DNA of 52,135 bases from CAKSQF01 sp964568425 (lineage in GTDB: Bacteria; Bacillota; Clostridia; Oscillospirales; CAG-272), in the NCBI GenBank assembly GCA_964568425.1, contig CAZMPO010000013.1, forward strand, positions 1-52,135. Direction: 5' to 3'. Positions within the stretch are counted from its first letter, which is position 1. Each line of letters starts with the position of its first letter. The position numbers were made by a program, and so were the translations under genes. Below the pieces are notes generated by a model. That model was not told where the DNA came from, did not search any database, and worked only from the letters and a program-made list of their open reading frames with translations. Of the stretch, positions 41,936 through 50,092 are shown piece after piece.

Positions 41936-41965
41936 TTGTTTCATTTAAGCAAGGCGAGTTATAAT
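41936..41965 (+). promoter_or_regulatory. Promoter of the carbohydrate-binding lipoprotein gene
   Basis: TTGTTT (41936-41941), 18-nt spacer, TATAAT (41960-41965). The -10 is good, the -35 mediocre. Confidence 0.55.
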
Positions 41966-41996
41966 ATGCCGTAAAATCAGAAAGGGGACTCCCGAT

Positions 41997-44045
41997 ATGA
42001 ACAGAAAAGGATCAACATATCTCGCTCTCTGTCTTGCGGCAACGTTCTGCCTTACGGGCTGTCGATCGGAGGGCGGCAACACAGCACTCACGACATCAGG
42101 CGGCACGAGCCAATCAACGACCGTTCCGACTACCCTGCCCGAAGTACCGAGTGGTGCGACAGATAAAAGCGAGCTTGACATAAAATTCACCAAATTCGAC
42201 CTTGACGCGAGCGTGCCGACCGACGCCGTTCGGATAGAGCTGTCGAATGGCGGCACAAGCTCCGCATCCGAGGCTGTCAAAATCGACGGCTCGCGCGTGA
42301 CGATCGAGTCGGGCGGCAATTATCTGATAAGCGGCAGTCTGACAGGCGGTCAACTGATCGTAAGCGTCGGGCAGGACGAAAAGGTCAAGCTCTGCCTTGA
42401 CGGTGTGTCGATCAGCTCTGCCGATGCCGCGCCGATCGAGATAATCTCGGCTGACAAGGTCATGATAGTTCTCTGCGACGGCAGCACGAACACCATCACC
42501 GACAGCGGCGTCGGATATGTCGACAACGACGAGGACACCGACAACACAAGACGATCGGCGGCGATATATTCAAAGTCCGCACTCACGATCGGCGGCGGCG
42601 GTTCGCTCAATGTCACCGCATCATATCACGACGGAATAAGATCCAAAAAGGTGCTGAAAATAATCGACGGCGTCATCGGTGTGACCTCGAGCGGCAGTGC
42701 GATAAAGGGCTCGAACGGCGTCGCGATCGCAGGCGGTAAATTGATCGCGAACGCCGACGAAAACTGCATCCGCGCATCCGAGGAGACCGACGCGACCAAG
42801 GGATATATCTATATAAAGGAAGGCACGCTCGATCTGACTGCCAAAAAGCACGGCATCAGCGCATCTCAATATGTCATCATCGAGGGCGGAACCATCGGCA
42901 TCACGACAAGCGGGACAGAGGTCGACACAGAGGACGACACGACCGGCTCGTCGGGCGACAGATGGGGCAGGCTCGGCGCCATGGGCGGCATGAACGGCGG
43001 CTCAGGGCTTGCCAAGATCAAATCAAAGGGCATCAAGGCAGACAAATCAATATCGATAAGCGGCGGCTCGATAAGTATAAACTCGACCGGTCACGCGATA
43101 TCCTCGGGAGGCACGGTCAGCATAAGCGGAGAGGCGACCGATGTGGTGCTCCACGCCGAATGCGCCTCGCCGAGAGCAAATTCCAAGGGGATCAAAGCCG
43201 ACGGAGACCTCACAATCACGGGCGGCAGTGTCAATGTCACCTACTCGTATGAGGGGTTTGAGAGCAAGGGCGGACAGATCAACATATCGGGCGGGAATGT
43301 AAAGATCTTCTCCACCGATGACGGTCTCAACGCGGCAAGCCACAGCGGCTCGATAGTCATCGGCGGCGGTGAGATATTCGTGAATGCGTCGGGTGACGGA
43401 TTTGACTCAAACGGTAACATTTATTTCACGGGCGGCAGGACGCTGATCGCAGGTCCGACATCGTCGGCAGACGGTGCACTCGACTGCGGCGATAACCGAA
43501 ACTATATATCGATAAGCGGCGGTCTGCTCATCGCTTACGGTGCGGCGGGCATGGCTGAGGCACCAAGCTCCGAATATTCGTCGCAGTGCTCGATATCGTC
43601 AAATATCAGCATTGCAAAGGGCGATCTCTGCGCGCTGGCAAATTCGGACGGCGAGGTCATATGCGCCTTCGTTGCCGCCGAAAATGCGCAAAATGTCGTA
43701 ATAAGCTCGCCCGATATGAAGATCGGGGAGAAATACACGCTCTCACTCGGCGGAGCTCTCTCGGGTGCCGATAACGACGAGACGATCTTTGTCGGCGGCA
43801 AAGTCGACGGGGCAAAAAGCACTGCCGAAATAACGATAAGCTCCATCACCACCGGCGGATCGGGCGGATTCGGCGGTAATGGCGGCATGGGCGGTATGGG
43901 CGGTCACGGCGGAAAGAGCGACCCTCCCGACGGAATGGGCGGTGATCGACCCGACGGAATGGGCGGCGATCCTCCCGACAAGCCAAGCGGTGACATAGGC
44001 GGCACGCCCCCAAACATGGGAGACACACCGCCCGAGCCGAGATAA
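41997..44045 (+). CDS. Cthe_2159-like carbohydrate-binding beta-helix lipoprotein
   Basis: 682 residues. A lipoprotein signal (MNRKGSTYLALCLAATFCLTG then Cys) is followed by a Ser/Thr-rich linker (about 25-60) and repeating beta-helix strands: VKLCLDGVSISSADAAPIEI, then IYSKSALTIGGGGSLNVTASYHDGI and many GG-(S/T)-I/V-x-I-x-S turns. The family matches the Cthe_2159 type (PF14262), known from a Clostridium thermocellum protein that binds acidic plant polysaccharides. The last 65 residues are Gly/Met/Pro-rich (GGMGGMGGHGGKSDPPDGMGG-type). It probably binds plant cell-wall carbohydrate at the cell surface; the ligand here is inferred. Confidence 0.88.
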   Translation: MNRKGSTYLALCLAATFCLTGCRSEGGNTALTTSGGTSQSTTVPTTLPEVPSGATDKSELDIKFTKFDLDASVPTDAVRIELSNGGTSSASEAVKIDGSRVTIESGGNYLISGSLTGGQLIVSVGQDEKVKLCLDGVSISSADAAPIEIISADKVMIVLCDGSTNTITDSGVGYVDNDEDTDNTRRSAAIYSKSALTIGGGGSLNVTASYHDGIRSKKVLKIIDGVIGVTSSGSAIKGSNGVAIAGGKLIANADENCIRASEETDATKGYIYIKEGTLDLTAKKHGISASQYVIIEGGTIGITTSGTEVDTEDDTTGSSGDRWGRLGAMGGMNGGSGLAKIKSKGIKADKSISISGGSISINSTGHAISSGGTVSISGEATDVVLHAECASPRANSKGIKADGDLTITGGSVNVTYSYEGFESKGGQINISGGNVKIFSTDDGLNAASHSGSIVIGGGEIFVNASGDGFDSNGNIYFTGGRTLIAGPTSSADGALDCGDNRNYISISGGLLIAYGAAGMAEAPSSEYSSQCSISSNISIAKGDLCALANSDGEVICAFVAAENAQNVVISSPDMKIGEKYTLSLGGALSGADNDETIFVGGKVDGAKSTAEITISSITTGGSGGFGGNGGMGGMGGHGGKSDPPDGMGGDRPDGMGGDPPDKPSGDIGGTPPNMGDTPPEPR

Positions 44046-44138
44046 ACGATCTTCCGCCCCACCCTACGGGGGTTCGAGCGAGAACCGCCGATTGATCGCT
44101 GACTTTTTATTAAACGATCGGCTACTGTACAAACTAAA

Positions 44139-44190
44139 CGAGGCTGTCTCGAATGCCAAAGCAAGCGCATTCGAGACAGCCTCGATTTTT
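44139..44190 (+). terminator. Terminator after the carbohydrate-binding lipoprotein gene
   Basis: Perfect 18-bp stem (44139-44156 with 44167-44184), 10-nt loop, then ATTTTTGTGTTTTTT. It lies 94 nt past the stop and isolates the recombinase gene. Confidence 0.9.
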
Positions 44191-44297
44191 GTGTTTTTTG
44201 TATTGTTCGGAAAAGACAGCCGTACAACTTGCGGATGGATTTGTTAATATTTTGATGATAGAATGTCGGGACGAAAGAAAAAGGAAGGATCACAAAA

Positions 44298-45131
44298 ATG
44301 GAAACGATAAACATCGAAATGTTAGCGGGCTTCGAAAAACACCTGATCGAGAGCGAAAGAGCGGCGGCGACGATCTGCAAATATCTCCGCGATCTCAAAA
44401 AGCTCGCCGCATGGCTTGACGGGCGCGCACCCTGTCGGGGTCTGATACTCGAATACAAGGCGATGCTTTGCGAGTCCTACGCCCCCGCAAGCGTCAATTC
44501 TGCACTCACCTCACTAAATGTCTTTTTCGATTTCATCGGATGCGGCAAGTTGAAGGTCAGGATGCTCAAGATCCAAAAGCAGACATTTTCGAGCGAAAAA
44601 CAGCTCACATCAGCCGAATATGACCGCCTGCTTGCCGTCGCGAAAGGAAAAAGCCGCAGACTTTGGCTTTTGATGCAAACGATCTGCTCAACCGGCATAC
44701 GCGTGTCCGAGCTGAGATCGATCACCGTCGAGGCGGTCATGCGCGGCGTCGCCGATGTCAATTGCAAGGGCAAAAGACGGCAGGTCTTTCTGCCGCATAA
44801 GCTTTGCAGGATGCTCATTTCATACATTCGCGAGGCAAAAATTAAGAGCGGATGCGTTTTTGTCACCAAAAACGGCAATCCGCTCGACAGATCGAATATA
44901 TGGTCGGAGATGAAGGCACTCTGCGCCGAGGCGGGAGTTGCAGACACTAAGGTGTTTCCGCATAATCTCCGCCACCTTTTCGCACGGACATTTTACGAAA
45001 AACATAAAGATATCGTCCGCCTCGCCGATGTCCTCGGACATAGTAGCGTCAACACAACACGCATCTATACAACCGACACCATAGAAACCTGCCGCCGCTA
45101 CGTCCAGGCACTCGATCTCCTTCGATGTTAG
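44298..45131 (+). CDS. Solo tyrosine recombinase
   Basis: 277 residues. The SAM-like core-binding domain (about 5-90) precedes the catalytic domain with Arg135 in STGIRVSELR, Lys158/160 in NCKGKRR, His222-x-x-Arg225 in FPHNLRH, His248 in VLGHSS and Tyr257 in TRIYTT. All catalytic residues are present, so it should be active. The size is XerC/D-like, but there are no phage, plasmid or transposon genes around. AAGGA lies 8 nt before the ATG; an extended -10 (TGATAGAAT, 44256-44264) precedes it. It ends 4 nt before a 26-bp palindrome that recurs, inverted, at 45725-45746. Confidence 0.92.
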   Translation: METINIEMLAGFEKHLIESERAAATICKYLRDLKKLAAWLDGRAPCRGLILEYKAMLCESYAPASVNSALTSLNVFFDFIGCGKLKVRMLKIQKQTFSSEKQLTSAEYDRLLAVAKGKSRRLWLLMQTICSTGIRVSELRSITVEAVMRGVADVNCKGKRRQVFLPHKLCRMLISYIREAKIKSGCVFVTKNGNPLDRSNIWSEMKALCAEAGVADTKVFPHNLRHLFARTFYEKHKDIVRLADVLGHSSVNTTRIYTTDTIETCRRYVQALDLLRC

Positions 45132-45135
45132 ATAT

Positions 45136-45161
45136 TACCACATAATCGGCATTATGTGGTA
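45136..45161. repeat. Palindromic site A next to the recombinase gene
   Basis: 11-bp arms TACCACATAAT and ATTATGTGGTA around the asymmetric core CGGC. Its right end creates an extended -10 box (TGGTATAAT, 45157-45165) on the plus strand. Part of it (45140-45161) matches 45725-45746 in inverse orientation over 22 bp without mismatch. Confidence 0.85.
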
Positions 45162-45268
45162 TAATTCGATGTTTGTACGATTATTATATCACTATGTTGC
45201 CGATTTGTCAATAGTTTTTTGCAAAAAAAGTCATAATTTTCCGAATTTTTTTAAAAAATTGCATACCT

Positions 45269-45308
45269 AAAAGACCAATGAAAAAGAAAAATTTTTTCAT
45301 TGGTCTTG
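45269..45308. terminator. Hairpin between site A and the repeat region
   Basis: Inverted arms AAGACCAATGAAA and TTTCATTGGTCTT with an A/T loop. The minus-strand side ends TTTTAGG, so termination is more likely in that direction. Confidence 0.5.
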
Positions 45309-45329
45309 TTTGCACGCAAAAATGACAAA

Positions 45330-45710
45330 GAAAACGCCTCATCCAAGGCGAATTTATTCGCTGTCCACCTCTCCCTCGCAGGGGGAACGATGATTAATTC
45401 GTGTTTTGCAAATTGTCTTTTTGATGGTTTGATTTGTAATAAATCGACCGCCAAATAAAGGTATCCCCTGTAGGGCGGGGGCGCCGCGAACTTTTTTCGC
45501 GGCGCCCCCGCCCTACAGGAATAGGTAATTGTTTGCTTTAGCGGTCGATTAAATCATCGTTTCCCCGAAGGGAACCCTTGGCAAAAAAATTGCTTGTTAC
45601 ATCTCCGATCGCCGAGATAATCGATCACCGTTGCCTTCACCGGCGGGGGAGAGGTGAACAGTGAACAAGTTCACTGACGGATGAGACGTCGAAGCTCTGT
45701 TTCCCCCGAG
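45330..45710. repeat. Mosaic of dispersed intergenic repeats, copy 3
   Basis: 45395-45465 is an inverted relative of 36903-36990. 45467-45519 is a 24-bp perfect hairpin (arms 45467-45490 and 45496-45519) built on the same GTAGGGCGGGGG unit as the other copies. 45610-45700 resembles 36520-36610. I find no gene in this part of 45132-45773. Confidence 0.8.
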
Positions 45711-45724
45711 ATCGAAAACCCACG

Positions 45725-45746
45725 TACCACATAATGCCGATTATGT
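45725..45746. repeat. Palindromic site B, inverted relative to site A
   Basis: TACCACATAAT, core GCCG, then ATTATGT. It equals the reverse complement of 45140-45161 over 22 bp; the last four bases of the palindrome differ from site A. A TAGAAT box overlaps its right end (45746-45751). It is about 160 nt before the 613-residue surface protein gene. Confidence 0.85.
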
Positions 45747-45773
45747 AGAATTCGAGGAAGAAAGGTGGAACAA

Positions 45774-45860
45774 TTGATCGCAATCACAACAGACCCTCGG
45801 AAAGGGGCGCGCCCGAGTTACAAAATCGCGCCAAACAAATACAGCACACGCTCGTTGTAA
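45774..45860 (+). CDS. Possible 28-residue leader peptide
   Basis: TTG start (AAAGGTGG 4-5 nt upstream) and a basic 28-residue frame (MIAITTDPRKGARPSYKIAP...) ending at 45860, followed at once by a small hairpin (TCGTTGT/ACAACGA, 45853-45869) and then the 613-residue gene. It could be a leader or a chance frame within repeat-derived sequence. Confidence 0.25.
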   Translation: MIAITTDPRKGARPSYKIAPNKYSTRSL

Positions 45861-45907
45861 AACAACGATGCAACAGTTAAATTAACAAAACAAAAGGAGA
45901 ACTTCAC

Positions 45908-47749
45908 ATGAAAAGAATTACTGCACTGGTGACGGCTCTTGTATTGACCGTCTGCGCACTGTTTGCCATGACGCTCAATGTGAGTGCCGCCTCTGTCGAG
46001 ACCAAAGAAGGTCTCGAGGTGACCATCTCTACCGACAAGACCGAGTATGCGGCGGGTGAGGACATTTTGATCACGATCGTCGTTAAGAATACAAATTCTT
46101 ACGCAGTCGATCTTCCGACGATCGAAACCCTTCTTCCCGACGGGCTTGTCTTGATCTCAGGTAACGCCGTAGAACATGACATCACCGTTGCCGCAGGTGC
46201 TACCGCGACGGTATCGGTAACAGCACAGCTCCCGATTCCCGAGCCCGAGCCTCCGAAGACAGGCATGAGCATTCAGATGTTCGTTGCGGCATTGCTCGTC
46301 ATTCTGTCGATCGTCGGCATAGTCGCAGCGTGCAAGAGCAAAAGAGGTTCGAAAATGCTGACGCTTGTCCTCTGCTTTGCGATGCTCCTCACTTTTGCTC
46401 CGCTGACCGCCTTGGCAGAAGAAAATACCACGGTTCTTACCGAAATAACGGTCGATACCGCCATAAAAGCCGGCGGCAACGAATATACGATCGTTGGTAA
46501 GGTCAACAAGCAAACGACCTACGAGACGACCTTTAATGCCGTGGATGAAAACGGCGACGAAATGCCCGATGTCGAAATCACCGTCACCTGCAAAGACGAA
46601 GGGGCTGTCGAATACACGCAAACGATCGTTTCCGGACAGATGCTCTATCTTTTTGTCGGCAGTTACGATGCGGTTTGCACCGTCGACGGTCAAGAGTTCA
46701 ATAAAGAATTTGTTGTCTCCGATGCGGCGCAGACCGTTATCATAAATGTAGCCTTTGACGGTACCCTGTCAGGCAGGATCTGCCGTGCATCCGATTATAT
46801 AACCGCTATCTCGGGTGCGTCTATCGAAGTGTACCAGAACGGCTTGCTTGTGAAGAACATAGTTTCCGATGACTCGGGCAACTACAGCATGACACTTCCG
46901 GCAGGAAGATACTTCGTAAGAATAACTGCGGAAAACTATATCACCTTTGAGGCATACGCGAGAATTATCGGGCGTCAAAACACCTACATGGAGACCTTCC
47001 TTCTCATCGAAGGCTCGGAAGCGGACTCAGGCATTGCAAGCGGCAAGGTCGTAAATTCGCTTACCGGCTACGGACTCGGCGGCGTAGTGCTGAGTGTAAG
47101 GAAGAATTGGAACAACTCGGACGAGAATGCCGAGATAGTTGCGACGACGGTCACCGACGACAACGGCAACTATTCGTTCGAACTGCCGCTTGGCAACTAC
47201 ACCGTAATTGCATCAAAGGATCAATTTACATCCTCTTCCTTTAACATCATTGTTCAAGAAGGAACGACCTCCAATCAAAACGGTAAGATCACGCCGATAA
47301 TCGAGGAGAGCGATGAGGCAAATTACCTTATCACACTTACATGGGGCAGATATCCCCATGACCTTGATTCACATGTCGAGGGAACTCACCTTAACGGCAA
47401 CAGCTTCCATGTCTATTATCGTCAAAAGGACGAGTATGAAAACGGCGATCTGCTCTGCTCTCTTGATTATGATGATATGGAAAGCTACGGTCCCGAGCAC
47501 ATAACGCTTAACACGACGGCCGATACGCCCTATTACTATTATATTCATCGATATTCAGATAGCGGATCTCTCGTGACCTCAGGTGCGAAGATCACCGTTG
47601 AGCGCAACAATGTTCTCATTGCCGAGTTTAACGTTCCCACCGATCTTTCGGGAAATAATAGATACTGGAATGTTTTTGCGATAAAGAACGGCGAGATCAT
47701 CATCAGTAACACGATTACATCGTCGCCCGACTTATCATACGCCAACTGA
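45908..47749 (+). CDS. Surface protein with an internal sorting-signal-like segment and second signal-peptide-like helix
   Basis: 613 residues. Signal peptide 1-27. Residues 33-108 form a beta-rich DUF11-like domain. Residues 115-147 then look like a complete wall-sorting signal (PPKTG, hydrophobic helix 123-142, KSKRG), but translation continues into a second signal-peptide-like segment (148-170, ending ALA before EEN). Two carboxypeptidase-regulatory-like domains (about 290-370 and 375-460; SGRICRASDYITAISGASIEV, SGKVVNSLTGYGLGGVVLSV) and a C-terminal domain with LTWGRYPHDLDSHVEG and YRQKDEY (DUF2135/YfaP-like) follow. It may be a fusion of two surface proteins held by a helical hairpin. 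AAAGGAG lies 8 nt before the ATG. Confidence 0.85.
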   Translation: MKRITALVTALVLTVCALFAMTLNVSAASVETKEGLEVTISTDKTEYAAGEDILITIVVKNTNSYAVDLPTIETLLPDGLVLISGNAVEHDITVAAGATATVSVTAQLPIPEPEPPKTGMSIQMFVAALLVILSIVGIVAACKSKRGSKMLTLVLCFAMLLTFAPLTALAEENTTVLTEITVDTAIKAGGNEYTIVGKVNKQTTYETTFNAVDENGDEMPDVEITVTCKDEGAVEYTQTIVSGQMLYLFVGSYDAVCTVDGQEFNKEFVVSDAAQTVIINVAFDGTLSGRICRASDYITAISGASIEVYQNGLLVKNIVSDDSGNYSMTLPAGRYFVRITAENYITFEAYARIIGRQNTYMETFLLIEGSEADSGIASGKVVNSLTGYGLGGVVLSVRKNWNNSDENAEIVATTVTDDNGNYSFELPLGNYTVIASKDQFTSSSFNIIVQEGTTSNQNGKITPIIEESDEANYLITLTWGRYPHDLDSHVEGTHLNGNSFHVYYRQKDEYENGDLLCSLDYDDMESYGPEHITLNTTADTPYYYYIHRYSDSGSLVTSGAKITVERNNVLIAEFNVPTDLSGNNRYWNVFAIKNGEIIISNTITSSPDLSYAN

Positions 47750-47821
47750 TAGGTAAAAACGACAAGCGACAAGAGGGTGACCTCTCCGCTAAGCAATAAC
47801 GCGTGCCGAGCGCACTAAATA

Positions 47822-47870
47822 AGCTGTCAAAATACTCGCAAACGAGTATTTTGACAGCTCCTTTGTTTTG
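47822..47870. terminator. Bidirectional terminator between convergent genes
   Basis: Perfect 17-bp stem (47822-47838 with 47843-47859, loop CAAA) followed by CCTTTGTTTT on the plus strand and TTATTTAG on the minus strand. Confidence 0.85.
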
Positions 47871-47872
47871 AT

Positions 47873-48121
47873 TTAATCCATAGTCCAGATCTTGCCATTG
47901 AGGACAATGCAGATTATATCTGCGATCCACATGACCGGAACAATCGCCAGAATCACCGAAATGACTATTCCGACAGTATTCTTCGCGATTATCGAACGTG
48001 CGATCCTATAAAGTGACCATTCAATATCGAGAACCGGAATGCAGAGGATCAACTTAAGCATCGTTGCAGATTCGTCGAAAGCATCACACAGCTTTTTAAG
48101 CGAAGTAATAACATCGTCCAT
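47873..48121 (-). CDS. Small membrane protein of unknown function
   Basis: 82 residues. An amphipathic N-terminal half (MDDVITSLKKLCDAFDESATM) is followed by hydrophobic segments (KLILCIPVLDIEW; GIVISVILAIVPVMWIADIICIVL) and the ending NGKIWTMD. Proteins with this VxWIxDIIxVxxxGKIW ending are frequent in Clostridia, without a function I can name. AAAGGCGG precedes the ATG and a promoter lies at 48155-48183. Confidence 0.75.
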   Translation of the reverse strand: MDDVITSLKKLCDAFDESATMLKLILCIPVLDIEWSLYRIARSIIAKNTVGIVISVILAIVPVMWIADIICIVLNGKIWTMD

Positions 48122-48154
48122 TTTTCATCCGCCTTTCATTTTTTGTACGTGAAT

Positions 48155-48183
48155 ATTGTAGCACATCTTTTTAATTTTTTCAA
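48155..48183 (-). promoter_or_regulatory. Promoter of the 82-residue membrane protein gene
   Basis: TTGAAA (48183-48178), 17-nt spacer, TACAAT (48160-48155). Confidence 0.75.
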
Positions 48184-48223
48184 GGTCTTCACATGATATA
48201 TGAAAATATTTTTTCAAATATAC

Positions 48224-48252
48224 TTGAAAAAAAGAGACAGTCGTGATATAAT
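48224..48252 (+). promoter_or_regulatory. Promoter of the isomerase/Nudix pair
   Basis: TTGAAA (48224-48229), 17-nt spacer, TATAAT (48247-48252), 40 nt before the ATG at 48292. Confidence 0.85.
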
Positions 48253-48291
48253 CTATGTGAATAAGTTCCAAACGAAAGGGGAATATTAAAC

Positions 48292-49032
48292 ATGAACACG
48301 ATCGGAAAATACGGAATACAGATGTACAGCCTACGCGACATCACAGGTGAGGATCTTGAGGGCGCGCTCGAAAAGGTCGCAAATATCGGCTACAAATATG
48401 TCGAGTTTGCCGGATTTTTCGGGCATTCGGCAAGGGATGTTGCGGCGATGCTCGACAAATACGGACTGACCTGCAGCGGCACGCACTCGGGCATTTGGGA
48501 TCTGCTCTCCGATTTTGACGGCACGGTCGCCTATCACAAGGAGATCGGCAACAAAAATTACATCATCCCGGGCGAGGATCTCTCGACAAACGAAAAGCTC
48601 GACAGATTTATCGAGAATGTCAACATCCTGCGTCCAAAACTTGCCGCAGAGGGGATAACGCTTGCCTACCACAATCACTCGCACGAGTTTATCAAGACCC
48701 CTTACGGCAAATTCATCCACCAAGAGCTCGAGACTCGCACCGAGATCGATTTCGAGATAGACACCTATTGGGCGTACAACGCAGGGCTTGACCCGATCGA
48801 GACGCTCGAGCGGCTGAAAGATCGCGTGCACATCATCCACATCAAGGACGGAACAAGCAAGGGCGAGGGCAGAGTTCTCGGTCGCGGCAGTGCACCCGTC
48901 GCCGCTGTTCACAAAAAGGCGATCGAGTGCGGAATGCTCGAGGTCGTCGAGTCCGAAACGCTTGATCCAAACGGAGAAACCGAGGCAAGACTCTGCTTTG
49001 AAGAGCTCGTTCGCCTCGACAGCCTTTCATGA
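48292..49032 (+). CDS. Sugar phosphate isomerase/epimerase family protein
   Basis: 246 residues, a xylose-isomerase-like TIM barrel (AP endonuclease 2 superfamily). Recognisable segments are GIQMYSLRD, GYKYVEFAGFFG, CSGTHSGIWDL, LAYHNHSHEF (metal-binding His and Glu region), FEIDTYWAYNAGLDP and VHIIHIKDG. Members act on keto-sugars, inositols or sugar acids; the substrate cannot be told here. It is in one operon with the Nudix gene (ATGA overlap). Confidence 0.92.
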   Translation: MNTIGKYGIQMYSLRDITGEDLEGALEKVANIGYKYVEFAGFFGHSARDVAAMLDKYGLTCSGTHSGIWDLLSDFDGTVAYHKEIGNKNYIIPGEDLSTNEKLDRFIENVNILRPKLAAEGITLAYHNHSHEFIKTPYGKFIHQELETRTEIDFEIDTYWAYNAGLDPIETLERLKDRVHIIHIKDGTSKGEGRVLGRGSAPVAAVHKKAIECGMLEVVESETLDPNGETEARLCFEELVRLDSLS

Positions 49033-49505
49033 AAAACACGACCCTTTGCTACATCGAAAAAGAGGGCGCATACCTCATGCTCCACCGAAACAAGAAGAAA
49101 AACGATGAAAACGAGGGCAAATGGATAGGCGTCGGCGGTAAATTTCTCGAGGGCGAGTCCCCCGATGACTGTCTGCTCCGCGAGGTACGCGAGGAGACGG
49201 GGCTTGTGCTCACATCCTTCAGACCGCGCGGGATCGTGACATTCGTGTCCGATGTTTTCGAGACCGAATACATGTTTCTCTACACTGCCGACGAATTTGT
49301 CGGAGAGATATGCGAGTGCGACGAGGGCGAGCTTATGTGGGTGAAAAAGGAGGATGTCACCTTCCTTCCCCTCTGGCAGGGCGACAGGATCTTCCTTTCT
49401 CTGCTTTGTGGTGACCATCCCTTCTTTTCTCTTAAGCTTTCCTACAAAAAGGACGATCTGGCAGATGCCATACTCAACGGTGAGCATGTGAACATTGAAC
49501 AATAA
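49029..49505 (+). CDS. MutT-like Nudix hydrolase
   Basis: 158 residues. The Nudix box is intact: GGKFLEGESPDDCLLREV then REETGL, with the catalytic Glu residues in REVREE. The KNTTLCYIEKEGAYLMLHRNKKK start and the following GKWIGVGGKF are typical of 8-oxo-dGTP/dGTP diphosphatases that clean the nucleotide pool. Activity on other nucleotide sugars is possible. It overlaps the isomerase gene by 4 nt. Confidence 0.93.
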   Translation: MKNTTLCYIEKEGAYLMLHRNKKKNDENEGKWIGVGGKFLEGESPDDCLLREVREETGLVLTSFRPRGIVTFVSDVFETEYMFLYTADEFVGEICECDEGELMWVKKEDVTFLPLWQGDRIFLSLLCGDHPFFSLKLSYKKDDLADAILNGEHVNIEQ

Positions 49506-49510
49506 AATTC

Positions 49511-49547
49511 AAATCATCCCGTTGCACTTTGTGCAATGGGATGATTT
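49511..49547 (+). terminator. Terminator of the isomerase/Nudix operon
   Basis: 17-bp stem (49511-49527 with 49531-49547, one G-T pair) 5 nt after the Nudix stop, tail GTTTAG; the reverse side has GAATTTTATT. Confidence 0.8.
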
Positions 49548-49556
49548 GTTTAGTGA

Positions 49557-49592
49557 GAGTGCACAAAAATTGCATGCAGTTTTTGTGCACTC
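49557..49592. repeat. 36-bp near-perfect palindrome between the Nudix and HPr-like genes
   Basis: AGAGTGCACAAAAA at the left and its complement at the right enclose TTGCATGCAG, whose centre TGCATGCA is itself palindromic. It lies about 75 nt before the strong promoter at 49666-49694, so it may be a second terminator or a regulator site. Confidence 0.55.
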
Positions 49593-49665
49593 TGCTGAAT
49601 AAATCGAGTGATTTTCGGATACAATCAAGCAAATGGCAGAACTTGAAAAATCTTGGCAAAAAGGC

Positions 49666-49694
49666 TTGACAAGAGGGGACTTTTCTGCTATAAT
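49666..49694 (+). promoter_or_regulatory. Consensus SigA promoter of the HPr-like gene
   Basis: TTGACA (49666-49671), 17-nt spacer, TATAAT (49689-49694): a perfect match to consensus and the strongest promoter in the window. Confidence 0.92.
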
Positions 49695-49749
49695 ACAGTC
49701 GCAAACGGGAGATACCGTTTGACGAAAATTAAAGGAGATCGTAAAAATT

Positions 49750-49986
49750 ATGGTTTGTAACGGCAGATATCTTTATAGGATCAATCTTGTCACAGGCAGT
49801 GATGTTCTTGAGTTCGTCAAGATCGCTTCGCATATCGACGGTAAGGTATGGCTTGTAAGCGGCAATAAGAGACTTTCGGCAAAGAGCGTCCTCGGCGTAC
49901 ACCTCGCGCGTATGGCGTGGAACGAGATCTATGTTGAATCGGAAACCGATTGTTTCTTCGAGCTCCGTAAGTTCATCGAGGATTAA
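49750..49986 (+). CDS. HPr-like protein lacking the active-site histidine
   Basis: 78 residues with the HPr fold pattern. FVKIASHIDGKVWLVSGNKRLSAKSVLGVHLARM fits helix 1, strand 2 and helix 2 of HPr, and Ser in AKSVLG corresponds to the regulatory Ser46. The phosphorylated His15 segment (G-x-H-A-R-P) is replaced by LVTGSDVLE, so it cannot pass phosphate in the PTS. This is like Crh of Bacillus in principle, but more divergent. It has a consensus promoter, an AAAGGAG site and no PTS genes around, so a regulatory role in carbon control is inferred. Confidence 0.8.
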   Translation: MVCNGRYLYRINLVTGSDVLEFVKIASHIDGKVWLVSGNKRLSAKSVLGVHLARMAWNEIYVESETDCFFELRKFIED

Positions 49987-50039
49987 TTTCCTCTCAGAGC
50001 CTCGACAAAATCAGCTCATTTGAGCGATCACTATAACCG

Positions 50040-50075
50040 GAACATCCCCAAACGCTTTTGCGTTTGGGGATGTTC
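50040..50075. terminator. Hairpin between convergent HPr-like and TPM genes
   Basis: Perfect 16-bp stem (50040-50055 with 50060-50075, loop TTTT) halfway between the two stops. No U tract follows on either strand, but its place suggests bidirectional termination. Confidence 0.65.
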
Positions 50076-50092
50076 TGCTCTACCAATTATAT

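Noticed and set aside
44298..45131. Integrase as a sign of an integrated phage or conjugative element
   Set aside because: No structural phage, conjugation, excisionase or tRNA attachment features are near; the fibre gene is 14 kb away with housekeeping genes between.
45162..45724. A gene inside the segment between the two palindromic sites
   Set aside because: The only frames are short, lie in repeat sequence and lack ribosome binding sites.
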